Below, piece after piece: positions 16,997 to 24,514 of a stretch of DNA of 64,000 bases. A program made the position numbers and the translations under genes. A model generated the notes under the pieces. It was given only the letters and a program-made list of their open reading frames with translations. It was not told the origin of the DNA and ran no database searches. The stretch spans positions 1 through 64,000 of the forward strand of contig JADCGP010000005.1 in the NCBI GenBank assembly GCA_020248915.1. The letters are read 5' to 3'. Positions within the stretch are counted from its first letter, which is position 1; every line of letters begins with the position of its first letter. The DNA comes from Rubrivivax sp. (lineage in GTDB: Bacteria; Pseudomonadota; Gammaproteobacteria; Burkholderiales; Burkholderiaceae_C).

Positions 16997-18082
16997 CTAG
17001 GCGGGGGTGTTCGGCTGGTAGTCGGCGCGGGCGCGTTCGAGGTCGTCGACCCGGCCCACGTCCAGCCAGGGTTCGTGCATCGGGTAGGCGATGGTCCGCG
17101 CCGTCACGTCCTGCAGGCGCGCGAAGAGGTTGGGCATGTCGCAGTGCTCGCCGGGCCGGAGCATGTCCAGCGCGCTCGGCTCGAGCACGTACACACCGGC
17201 GTTGATGTGGCTGCGCGAGATCGGCTTCTCCTCGAAGCCGACGATGTCCACTCCCTGCGTCCGAACGACCCCGAACGGGTGCTGCCACTCGTGCAGCCGC
17301 ACCGCCATCGTCGCGGCCGCGCCGTGGCGGGTGTGGAAGTCGAGCAGTTCGCCGTAGCGCACGTCGGTCAACACGTCGCCGTTGGTGACAACGAACGCAG
17401 TGTTCGGTCGCGGTGACAGCAGGCCGAGCGCTCCGGCCGTGCCCAGCGGCTGCTGCTCGCGCAGGTACTCGATGCGTACGTTGAGCCGGCTGCCGTCGCC
17501 GAAGCAGCGCTCGATCATTTCGCCCAGGTAGTGCACGGCGAGGATGAAGTGCGAGAAGCCCTCCAGGCGCGCGCGCTCGATGATGTGCTCGAGGATCGGT
17601 TTGCCGCCCACGGGCAGCAGCGGCTTGGGGCAGTGCTCGGTGTGCGGGCGCAGCCGTGTGCCCTTGCCGCCGGCCATGATGACCACGGGATTGGGGTGCT
17701 GCGCCGGCAGCGTCAGGTCGTCCCAGAGGTTCAGGCCGACGACGCGGCGCTTGTCATCGACGATCGGCAGCTGGTGCAGCTTGTTCACCCGCATCAGCTG
17801 TAGCAGCGCCTCGCCGGTGATCGCGGCCGAGACTACCAGCGGCGAGCGGTGCATCACCGACTCGATCGGGCTCGAGAGCGACAGGCCGCGCAGCAGGCCG
17901 CGCCGGATGTCGCCGTCGGTGACGGTGCCGATCAGCTCGCCGTCGGCGGTCACGACCATCGCGATCTGCAGGCCCGAACGGTCCAGGTTGCGGATCACGT
18001 CCGACACCAGGCTGTCGACGGGCACGAGTCCGTTGCGCCACCGCTCCGGCGAGTCCTGCGGGTAGGGCACGTCTGGGATCAC
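16997..18082 (-). CDS. CBS-domain nucleotidyltransferase (PtmE-like sugar-phosphate guanylyl/nucleotidylyltransferase)
   Basis: 361 residues. Residues ~10-125 form two CBS domains (VSDVIRNLDRSGLQIAMVV, GTVTDGDIRRGLLRG, HQLPIVDDKRRVVGL). Residues ~130-355 form an NTP_transferase domain with VVIMAGGKGTRLRPHT, CPKPLLPVGGKPI, VVTNGDVLT, GFEEKP and a final WLDVGRVDDLERA. This architecture is that of Campylobacter PtmE, which makes GDP-glucosamine for the GDP-linked legionaminic-acid route, and of similar proteins in nonulosonate loci. The CBS pair may bind adenine nucleotides and regulate activity. It lies between the amidotransferase and NeuC. The nucleotide (GDP versus UDP/CDP) cannot be settled from sequence. 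Confidence 0.87.
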   Translation of the reverse strand: MIPDVPYPQDSPERWRNGLVPVDSLVSDVIRNLDRSGLQIAMVVTADGELIGTVTDGDIRRGLLRGLSLSSPIESVMHRSPLVVSAAITGEALLQLMRVNKLHQLPIVDDKRRVVGLNLWDDLTLPAQHPNPVVIMAGGKGTRLRPHTEHCPKPLLPVGGKPILEHIIERARLEGFSHFILAVHYLGEMIERCFGDGSRLNVRIEYLREQQPLGTAGALGLLSPRPNTAFVVTNGDVLTDVRYGELLDFHTRHGAAATMAVRLHEWQHPFGVVRTQGVDIVGFEEKPISRSHINAGVYVLEPSALDMLRPGEHCDMPNLFARLQDVTARTIAYPMHEPWLDVGRVDDLERARADYQPNTPA

Positions 18083-18098
18083 CTCGGGGCTCCCGGGT

Positions 18099-19325
18099 CT
18101 AACGGAACCAGCCGTCGCGGGCTTCGCCCTTGAGCGTCATGGACTTGCGCAGCAGCGCCTGGTTCAGGGGCACCTCGGCCAGGACGTCGGCGACCTTGCG
18201 GCCGGCGTCGCCGAGGTAGTAGGGGTTGACGGTCCGGCGCGCGGTGGCGCGGAAGGCCTCGTCGTGCAGGCAGCGTTCCACCGCGGCGCGCAGAGCGGCC
18301 ACGTCGTAGCCGGCATCGATGACGTTGTCGCCGCGCAGCCGCCCGTCCTGGCGCGAGCCGACGTTGACGGTCGGGCAGCCGAACGCCGGCGTCTCCTTGA
18401 TGCCCGACGACGAGTTGCCCACGCAGGCGATCCGCACCGCGGGGTCGCGGGCGAGCGCCAGCACGCCGTGGTACAGGTGGCGGCCGAGCGAGCGATGCAC
18501 CTGGATGCCGGGCACGGGCTCGGTCTCGAAAGCCTTGAGCTCGCCGATGATGGCGCGGCCCCCGGCGTCGTTGTTCGGGTAGGTCAGCACGACCTGCACG
18601 CCCTGCGCGGCGAGGGCACGCATCGCCTCCAGCGCGGGCCGGATCTGCTGCGCCGCGAGCTCGAACTCGGTCGTGACCGAGTGCTGGGTGAACAGCACCA
18701 CCGGACGCGAAAGATCGAGGTTCAGCCGCTGCACGACCTCGTCGGCCGACGCGAAGCGACCTTCGGAGATCAGGTCGATCGCCGGGAAGCCGACCGTGTG
18801 CACGCGCCACGCCTCTTCGCCCATGCCGAGGATGCGGTTCGTCGCCTGCGTGTTCGTCGTGAAGTGCAGGTGCGCGAGCTTGGTCATCGCATGGCGCACC
18901 GAGTCGTCGAGCGCACCGCCTTCGGTCAGGTCGCCACCTTCGATGTGGGCCGTGGGGATGTTCATCTGGCTGGCCGCGATCACGGCCGCGAAGCCCTCGA
19001 AGCGGTCGGCGTAGACGACGACGATGTCCGGCTCGGCGGCCTCCAGCGCCCGAGCGATCGCGACGACGCCCGAGCCGATGGCGTGCGCGGTCGCGATGCG
19101 CGAGTCCTCGCTCATCTCGATGGTCACCTCGGCGTCGATGCTGAAGCCGTCGTTGCGGATCTCGTCGAGCGTGCGGCCGAAGTTGCGGTCCAGGTGCGCG
19201 CCCGACACGATCAGTCGGTACTCGAGCGCCGGGTGCTGGCTGACCGCCCGCAGGATCGGGTACTGCAGGCCGTACTCGGCCCGGTTGCCGGTGAAGACGG
19301 CGATTCTTCTCTTGCGCGTGGTCAA
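18099..19325 (-). CDS. neuC: hydrolysing UDP(GDP)-N-acetylhexosamine 2-epimerase (NeuC/LegG)
   Basis: About 408 residues. RIAVFTGNRAEYGLQYPI is the NeuC/LegG N-terminal signature; THIEGGD-like TAHIEGGDLTEGG, FTQHSVTTEF and VGNSSSGIKETPAFGCPTVNVGSRQ are catalytic-site blocks of hydrolysing 2-epimerases. These release free ManNAc (NeuC) or 2,4-diacetamido-trideoxymannose (LegG) from the nucleotide sugar. The start is probably TTG 19325, forming TTGA with the stop of the SDR gene upstream; the open frame continues far upstream but only as antisense/overlap of that gene. Neighbours NeuB and a NeuA-like protein complete the last three steps to a CMP-nonulosonate. LegG is favoured over NeuC because of the PtmE-like and LegB-like genes, but this is inference. 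Confidence 0.9.
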   Translation of the reverse strand: MTTRKRRIAVFTGNRAEYGLQYPILRAVSQHPALEYRLIVSGAHLDRNFGRTLDEIRNDGFSIDAEVTIEMSEDSRIATAHAIGSGVVAIARALEAAEPDIVVVYADRFEGFAAVIAASQMNIPTAHIEGGDLTEGGALDDSVRHAMTKLAHLHFTTNTQATNRILGMGEEAWRVHTVGFPAIDLISEGRFASADEVVQRLNLDLSRPVVLFTQHSVTTEFELAAQQIRPALEAMRALAAQGVQVVLTYPNNDAGGRAIIGELKAFETEPVPGIQVHRSLGRHLYHGVLALARDPAVRIACVGNSSSGIKETPAFGCPTVNVGSRQDGRLRGDNVIDAGYDVAALRAAVERCLHDEAFRATARRTVNPYYLGDAGRKVADVLAEVPLNQALLRKSMTLKGEARDGWFR

Positions 19326-20143
19326 GGCCTGACTCCGTGGGAATTCGTCTGGTCGAGCAGTTCGTGCAGCGTGGCGCGCGGGGCCCAGCCGACCCGCTCG
19401 CGCGTGCCGGTGACGTCGAGCACGTTCATCGAGCGGCGCGTGCTGCGCTGCGTGGCGACGATCTCGCGCTCCGCCTGCCCGGCCACGCGCAGCGCGAGGC
19501 CGGCCAGTTCGCGGATCGACACGCCGACCCCCGAGCCGACGTTGAAGAGGCCGTGCACGCGGAGCTGCAGCACGGCGAGCACCGCCAGCGCCGCCTCGGT
19601 CACGGGCAGGAAGTCGCGCACCGGCGTGTCGTCGCGGACCACGAGCGGGCCCGTGCCCGGCACTTGGCGCAGGATGTCCGACAGCACGTTGTGCGGCGAC
19701 ATGCCCGGACCGCACAGGTTCGACGGCCGCACGACGGCACCGCCCGCCTCGAGCGCGATCTGCTCGTTGCGGATCTTGGCGCGGCTGTAGGTGTCGGTGG
19801 CGTGCACCGGGTCGTCGGTGCGGAACGCGCGGTCGCTCTGGTCGCCGTAGACGGTGCCGGAAGACACGTAGACGAGGTGACCGGCGCGCCCGGCGAGCTC
19901 GCGCACGGTGCGCGCGGTGCCCTCGGCATACGGCTCGCCGAGCGCGTTCACCTTGGCGCGATCGGCCTCCTCGGCCGTGTGCACCAGGAGGTCGGCGGTC
20001 GGCGATCGGCTGTAGTTGTCGACCGTGGTGATGCCCGGCCCCGGCCGGCGCGACACCGGCACGACCGGCACCCCGGCACCGCGCAGCGCGGTCACGACTG
20101 CGCTGCCCAGGAAGCCGCTCGCACCGGTCACGACCACGTTCAC
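19322..20143 (-). CDS. NAD-dependent epimerase/dehydratase (extended SDR)
   Basis: 273 residues. The N-terminal [14 protein letters not shown] is the Rossmann TGxxGxxG motif; the active site is YVSSGTVYG with Tyr119 and Lys123 in [19 protein letters not shown] and VRDFLPV match extended SDRs such as sugar 4-epimerases and reductases. It is shorter than typical UDP-GlcNAc C4-epimerases (about 310-340), and the cofactor loop after the first strand is compact. It sits between NeuB and NeuC with 4-nt overlaps on both sides (ATGA at 20140-20143, TTGA at 19322-19325), so it is made together with the nonulosonate enzymes. It may tailor the nonulosonate precursor or another sugar; the reaction is not predictable. 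Confidence 0.83.
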   Translation of the reverse strand: MNVVVTGASGFLGSAVVTALRGAGVPVVPVSRRPGPGITTVDNYSRSPTADLLVHTAEEADRAKVNALGEPYAEGTARTVRELAGRAGHLVYVSSGTVYGDQSDRAFRTDDPVHATDTYSRAKIRNEQIALEAGGAVVRPSNLCGPGMSPHNVLSDILRQVPGTGPLVVRDDTPVRDFLPVTEAALAVLAVLQLRVHGLFNVGSGVGVSIRELAGLALRVAGQAEREIVATQRSTRRSMNVLDVTGTRERVGWAPRATLHELLDQTNSHGVRP

Positions 20144-21198
20144 GACGTCGCGCTCTCTTCCCAGACCACGTCGCCGGGTGCCAGATGCTCGTCGACGGCG
20201 AGGCTGCGGGCCGCGCGCCGGCCCAGCACCGCTTCGTAGCGCTCGGCCGGGATCCCGCCCGTGCCGGGCCGCTTGACCCAGAGGTTATGCGCGGTGAAGG
20301 CTTCGCCGGCTCGCACCGGCGCGATGGTGACGACGGTCGCGAACGCGAAGTCCATCGTCACCTGCTCCTCCTTCGTCGGCCCCTTCTCGCCGCCGAGCTC
20401 CTGGTGGAGGATGCGGCTGCTGCGGATGAGCTCCCGGCAGGCCGCCTCGTCCATCGAGCAGACGATGTCGGGGCCGGGCCGGTCCATGCGATCGGTGAAG
20501 TGGCGCTCGAGCACGCACGCGCCCAGCGCGACGGCCCCGAGGCAGGCGATGTTGTCGGTGGTGTGGTCCGACAGGCCGACGATGGCGCGCGGGAAGGCCT
20601 TGGCCAGTTGCACCATCGCGCCCAGCCGCACCAGGTGCGGCGGTGTCGGGTACAGGTTCGTCGTGTGCAGCAGCACGTACGGCACCCTGTAGGCCTCGAA
20701 GATGTCGACCGCCTTGCCGACGCTCTCGATCGTGTTCATGCCGGTGCTCAGGATGATCGGCTTGCCGAAGCCGGCCACGTGCTTGAGCAGCGGATAGTTG
20801 TTGCACTCGCCCGAGCCGATCTTGTAGGCCTTGACGTCCATGCGCTGCAGGCGGTTTGCCGCTGCGCGCGAGAAGGGCGTGCTGATGAACAGCATGCCCT
20901 TGGACTCGACGTAGGCCTTGAGCGCGCGCTCCTGCTCCTCGTCGAGCGCGCAGCGCGCCATGATTTCGAAGATCGACTCGCGGGCGTTGCCGGGGATCAC
21001 GCGCTTGGCCGCGCCGCTCATCTCGTCGCCGACGACGTGGGTCTGGTGCTTGACCACCTCGGCGCCGGCGCGGGCGGCCGCATCGACCATCTCGAAGGCG
21101 GTCTCGAGACTGCCCTCGTGGTTGATGCCGATCTCCGCGACGACGAGCGGCGGATGCTGCGGGCCGACGAGGCGGCCCCCCAGATCGATCTGATTCAT
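20140..21198 (-). CDS. neuB: nonulosonic acid synthase (NeuB/LegI)
   Basis: 352 residues. The TIM-barrel synthase domain carries [33 protein letters not shown]-like [27 protein letters not shown] and GLSDHTTDN; residues ~285-350 are the SAF (antifreeze-like) domain with [19 protein letters not shown]. The family condenses phosphoenolpyruvate with ManNAc (NeuB) or 2,4-diacetamido-2,4,6-trideoxymannose (LegI) to give a nine-carbon acid. Length and domain order are complete. ATG 21198 overlaps the NeuA-like stop (ATGA). Together with NeuC and the cytidylyltransferase it proves that the locus makes a sialic-acid-like sugar; which one depends on the upstream enzymes. Confidence 0.95.
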   Translation of the reverse strand: MNQIDLGGRLVGPQHPPLVVAEIGINHEGSLETAFEMVDAAARAGAEVVKHQTHVVGDEMSGAAKRVIPGNARESIFEIMARCALDEEQERALKAYVESKGMLFISTPFSRAAANRLQRMDVKAYKIGSGECNNYPLLKHVAGFGKPIILSTGMNTIESVGKAVDIFEAYRVPYVLLHTTNLYPTPPHLVRLGAMVQLAKAFPRAIVGLSDHTTDNIACLGAVALGACVLERHFTDRMDRPGPDIVCSMDEAACRELIRSSRILHQELGGEKGPTKEEQVTMDFAFATVVTIAPVRAGEAFTAHNLWVKRPGTGGIPAERYEAVLGRRAARSLAVDEHLAPGDVVWEESATS

Positions 21199-21911
21199 GC
21201 TTGCGACTCGGCAGTGGGTTGGGCCGCTGGGTCGACGCGCAGGCGCTCCTCCAGCAGCAGTTCGGCGAGCTTCCAGTCCATCAGGGTGTCCAGATCGACG
21301 GAACGCTCGGGGGGCATCACGAAGGCCGCCGTCTCTGCGGTCATGAACGTGCGCGTCCGCGCCAGCCAGTCGGCCTTCGCGAAGTAGAGCGCGCCGTTGG
21401 CCGCGTATACGGCCGGCAGGTCCTGGCGGCGCGTGGCGGCGGGTTGTTCGAGCAGCGGCCGCAGGCGCTGTCGCTCGTCGATCCGGTACATCCAGGCCGG
21501 GTGCCGACCCGGCTCGCAGACCGAGACGACGCAGTCGGCCTGCAGCGTTCCGGCCTGGTCGATGCAGGCGTCGATGTCGGCCACCACGCGCAGCGGCGAC
21601 GTCGGCTGCAGCAGCACCACGGCATCGAACTCCGGGAGTTGCCGGAGCGCGTGGAGCACCGGATCCACGCCCGGCGTGTCGTCGCGCGCCAGTTCGGCCG
21701 GCCGCATGAACGGCGTCAGGGCGCCGTGCGCGCGTGCCACCGCGGCGATCTCGGCGTCATCGGTGCTGACGACGACCGTGTCGAGCAGCCGCGATGACCG
21801 CGCCGCCTCGATCGACCAGGCGATCAGCGGCTTGCCGGCGAGCGGCCGGATGTTCTTGCGCGGGATGCCCTTCGACCCGCCGCGCGCGGGCACCAGACCG
21901 AGGATCCTCAT
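21195..21911 (-). CDS. CMP-nonulosonate cytidylyltransferase (NeuA/LegF)
   Basis: 238 residues, the length of the short bacterial NeuA/LegF form without an O-acetylesterase domain. [20 protein letters not shown] is the CTP-binding loop, and [38 protein letters not shown] and the late [13 protein letters not shown] segment complete the fold. It activates the nonulosonic acid as the CMP sugar for transfer. The ATG at 21911 follows the LegB-like gene after 10 nt, and the gene shares ATGA with neuB. Legionaminate, neuraminate and pseudaminate activators cannot be separated by eye. Confidence 0.92.
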   Translation of the reverse strand: MRILGLVPARGGSKGIPRKNIRPLAGKPLIAWSIEAARSSRLLDTVVVSTDDAEIAAVARAHGALTPFMRPAELARDDTPGVDPVLHALRQLPEFDAVVLLQPTSPLRVVADIDACIDQAGTLQADCVVSVCEPGRHPAWMYRIDERQRLRPLLEQPAATRRQDLPAVYAANGALYFAKADWLARTRTFMTAETAAFVMPPERSVDLDTLMDWKLAELLLEERLRVDPAAQPTAESQA

Positions 21912-21921
21912 CCGGGCCGCG

Positions 21922-22932
21922 CTAGATGTTGTAGCGGCCGGCCTTGTAGCGGGCCAGGTTCGCCGGGTCGCGGAACCACGCGATGGTCTCTTCCAGGCCG
22001 CGCGCGAAGCCCGCCTGGCCGGCGTACTCGGGCGTCCAGCCGGCGAGTTCGCGGGCCAGCGTGTTGTCGGCCCACAGGCGCTCGACCTCGCTGCCGGACG
22101 GGCGCAGCCGCTCGTCGTCGCACTGCAATTCGACCTCGCGGTCCATCAGCCCGGCGATGAGCCGGGCGGTGTCGCCGATCGAGATCTCGAAGTTGCTGCC
22201 GACGTTGACCACGCGACCGATGGCCGCGTCGCTCTCCGCGACGGCGACGAAACCACGCACCGTGTCGCGCACGAAGTTGAAGTCGCGCGTCGGATGTGTG
22301 GCGCCGAGGCGGATCGAGCGCGCGCCGGCGGCGATCTGCGTGATGATGGTCGGGATCACCGCGCGGGCCGACTGCCGCGGGCCGTAGGTGTTGAACGGCC
22401 GGATCACCGACACCGGCGTGCCGAACGAGAGGTGGAAGCTCGTCGCGATCTGGTCGGCGCCGATCTTGCTGGCCGAGTAGGGCGACTGCCCCTGCAGGGG
22501 GTGGGCCTCGGTGATCGGCACGAAGCGCGCGGTGCCGTAGACCTCGGAGGTGGAGGTATGCACAACGCGCTGCACGCCGAGGTCCCGCGCCGCCTGCACG
22601 ATGTTGAGCGTGCCCTTGACGTTGGTGTCGACGTAGGTGTCCGGCGAATGGTACGAGTACGGGATCGCGATCAGCGCGGCCAGGTGCAGCACCACGTCGC
22701 ATCCCTTCATCGCCTGGCGCACGCCGTTAGGGTCGCGCACGTCGCCGGCGAACACGTCCAGCGAGTCGCGGATGTCGGCCGGGCTGCCGTCGAGCCAACC
22801 CCAGGAGTTGAAGCTGTTGTAGAGCACGAACGCCCGCACCGAGTGACCCTGGCGTACAAGGTATTCGGTGAGGTGGGAACCGATGAAACCGTCGGCCCCG
22901 GTTACGAGGATACGCTGGCCGGCGAGCTTCAT
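21922..22932 (-). CDS. NAD-dependent 4,6-dehydratase (LegB-like)
   Basis: 336 residues, extended SDR. ILVTGADGFIGSHL is the cofactor motif; VVHTSTSEVYG contains the S-S/T-E dehydratase signature (Ser129, Glu130), with Tyr152 and Lys156 in YSASK. VIRPFNTYGPRQSARAVIP and RDFNFVRDT are characteristic of the LegB/'SDR family, UDP-/GDP-GlcNAc 4,6-dehydratase' group. The enzyme would make a 4-keto-6-deoxy-HexNAc nucleotide, first step toward legionaminic acid. The next two enzymes, a PLP aminotransferase (LegC) and N-acetyltransferase (LegH), are not seen in the window. ATG 22932 overlaps the regulator stop (ATGA). Confidence 0.88.
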   Translation of the reverse strand: MKLAGQRILVTGADGFIGSHLTEYLVRQGHSVRAFVLYNSFNSWGWLDGSPADIRDSLDVFAGDVRDPNGVRQAMKGCDVVLHLAALIAIPYSYHSPDTYVDTNVKGTLNIVQAARDLGVQRVVHTSTSEVYGTARFVPITEAHPLQGQSPYSASKIGADQIATSFHLSFGTPVSVIRPFNTYGPRQSARAVIPTIITQIAAGARSIRLGATHPTRDFNFVRDTVRGFVAVAESDAAIGRVVNVGSNFEISIGDTARLIAGLMDREVELQCDDERLRPSGSEVERLWADNTLARELAGWTPEYAGQAGFARGLEETIAWFRDPANLARYKAGRYNI

Positions 22933-23360
22933 TCGGCGGCCTCGCCCGAGCCGGCCGGACCCCGTGCGTCGTCGTGTCGCTTCAACTCGTTCCTCAGCAT
23001 CGCGATCGTCCTCTCCATCACCTCGAACTCCGCCTCCTTGCGCGCCAGGAAGCGCCGCGTGAGCGCGAGCTTGGCGGCCATGCCGCTGGGCGTAAGCACG
23101 TAGGCGTACGAAAGCTTCCGGTGACTGCGCTGGAAGTTGCGGATCTTCACCAGTCCCTTGTTGAGCAGCGCGTGTAGCACGAAGTGCGTCTTGCCAAGGC
23201 TCAACCCGAGTGCGGTCGAAAGCTCGCGCTGGGAGATGTCGGGTCGGTGTTCGAGTAGACGGAGCACGGCCAAGCGCGAGGCGTCGGCGTCGCCATGGGC
23301 GCGCAGTCCTTCGACTAGGTCGGCGGCGGCTTGGTCGTCCCGGGGCCTGCGTTCACGCAT
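22929..23360 (-). CDS. MarR-family EPS-associated transcriptional regulator
   Basis: 143 residues from ATG 23360, or 148 from ATG 23375. A winged-helix domain occupies residues ~35-105: DISQRELSTALGLSLGKTHFVLHALLNKGLVKI is the helix-turn-helix region (shown here in shortened form as SQRELSTALGLSLGKTH), then a basic wing HRKLSYAYVLTP. A C-terminal helical, charged segment (RKEAEFEVMERTIAMLRNEL) should dimerise. This matches the 'MarR family EPS-associated regulator' found inside exopolysaccharide loci. It probably controls the locus from within. It is translationally coupled to the LegB-like gene (ATGA) and lies 44 nt downstream of the Wzz-like gene. Confidence 0.87.
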   Translation of the reverse strand: MRERRPRDDQAAADLVEGLRAHGDADASRLAVLRLLEHRPDISQRELSTALGLSLGKTHFVLHALLNKGLVKIRNFQRSHRKLSYAYVLTPSGMAAKLALTRRFLARKEAEFEVMERTIAMLRNELKRHDDARGPAGSGEAAE

Positions 23361-23404
23361 TGAACACGGGAGCATACTCTAGCCGATCGGCGAGGCAGGA
23401 CCGG

Positions 23405-24514
23405 CTAGATGGGCCGCGCCATGCGGCGATTGCGGACCAGCAGCGTGCTCGCCGCGATCAGCACGCCAGCGGCTGCGCAGATCAGGGCGACGATCGCGCG
23501 GCGCGGGCTGCTCTTGCGCTCGGGTGGCGCGGCGACGTCGATGACCTGGATCAGCGGCCCCTCGCGCGCCTCGTCGACGCGTGCCATCTCGTACTGGCGC
23601 GAGAACAGGTCGGTCAGCGTCTCGTAGTACTTGAAGTCGCGGTACCGTGCCAGGTAATCCGATGAGCCGGCATTGCCGTCGACGCGCTCCGCGCGCGCGA
23701 TATGGGCGCGCAGCGCGTCGAGCTGGGCCCGGCTGCGCTGGACCTCGGGCGCGTTCTCGGTCAGCGAGCGCAGCAGGGTCTGCAGCCGGACCTCCGCCGC
23801 GCCGACCTCGGCGCGCAGGCGCGCGTACGAGTCGGCGGCCGCGCGCGGCTCCGCTCGCAGCACCCCCGCGCTCAGGCCCGCACCCTGCAGCGCGAGCTGG
23901 GCCCGCGAGAGCTCGTCGCGGGCCTGCTTGAGGTGGACTTCGAAGAACGCGCGCCGCTGCTGCGCCTCGGACATCGCGAGGCGCGACGAGAACCCGCGCA
24001 GCTCCTCGACGTACTGGTTCGCCATGTCGGCGGCGCGCTTCGGATCGTGGTCGTCAACCTCCACCGTCATCACGCCGTCGCGCCGCCCGATCAAGATCCG
24101 CGTCCGCTCGTCGAGCCGCCGACGGGCATCGGCCCGCAATTTCACGTCGTAAATCTCGCGCAGTTTGAAGTGGTCGACCATGCGGTCGGCGACTGTCGTG
24201 CTCTGCATCAAAGCCGCGTACTGGTCGGCCGGCGTGCGCGCACCTCCAACGCCTTCCGCCAGCGCCGCTAACCCGCCGAGCGACGCGAGCAGGGCCTGGC
24301 CGGCGCCCTGCTGCTGCGGCAGCAGGAATGTCGCCTTGCCCGTGTAGGTGGGGGGCACCAGGTAGCTGCCGCCAAGCCCGAGCAGCCCGGCCACGAACCC
24401 GGCAGCGAGGATCCTCTTCCAGTGGGCGAGCAGCCATACGAACAGGTCGGCCACCGTCGGATCCGCTGGTTGTGGCGACTCGGGGCCGCCAACGGACGTC
24501 GCGGCGACGCTCAT
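23405..24514 (-). CDS. chain-length determinant protein (Wzz/PCP type, no kinase domain)
   Basis: 369 residues. The first membrane span is about residues 35-55 (ILAAGFVAGLLGLGGSYLV) followed by PPTYTGKATFLLPQ, the Wzz N-terminal pattern. A long periplasmic helical region with coiled-coil character (RLRAEVGAAEVRLQTLLRSL) follows, and a second span near 340-360 (IVALICAAAGVLIAAS) has SSPRR just before it, the proline-rich segment of PCPs. The protein ends MARPI, with no Walker motifs, so it is not a Wzc-type tyrosine autokinase. It sets chain length or opens the export path with the neighbouring OPX protein. ATG 24514 overlaps the wza-like stop (ATGA). Confidence 0.9.
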   Translation of the reverse strand: MSVAATSVGGPESPQPADPTVADLFVWLLAHWKRILAAGFVAGLLGLGGSYLVPPTYTGKATFLLPQQQGAGQALLASLGGLAALAEGVGGARTPADQYAALMQSTTVADRMVDHFKLREIYDVKLRADARRRLDERTRILIGRRDGVMTVEVDDHDPKRAADMANQYVEELRGFSSRLAMSEAQQRRAFFEVHLKQARDELSRAQLALQGAGLSAGVLRAEPRAAADSYARLRAEVGAAEVRLQTLLRSLTENAPEVQRSRAQLDALRAHIARAERVDGNAGSSDYLARYRDFKYYETLTDLFSRQYEMARVDEAREGPLIQVIDVAAPPERKSSPRRAIVALICAAAGVLIAASTLLVRNRRMARPI

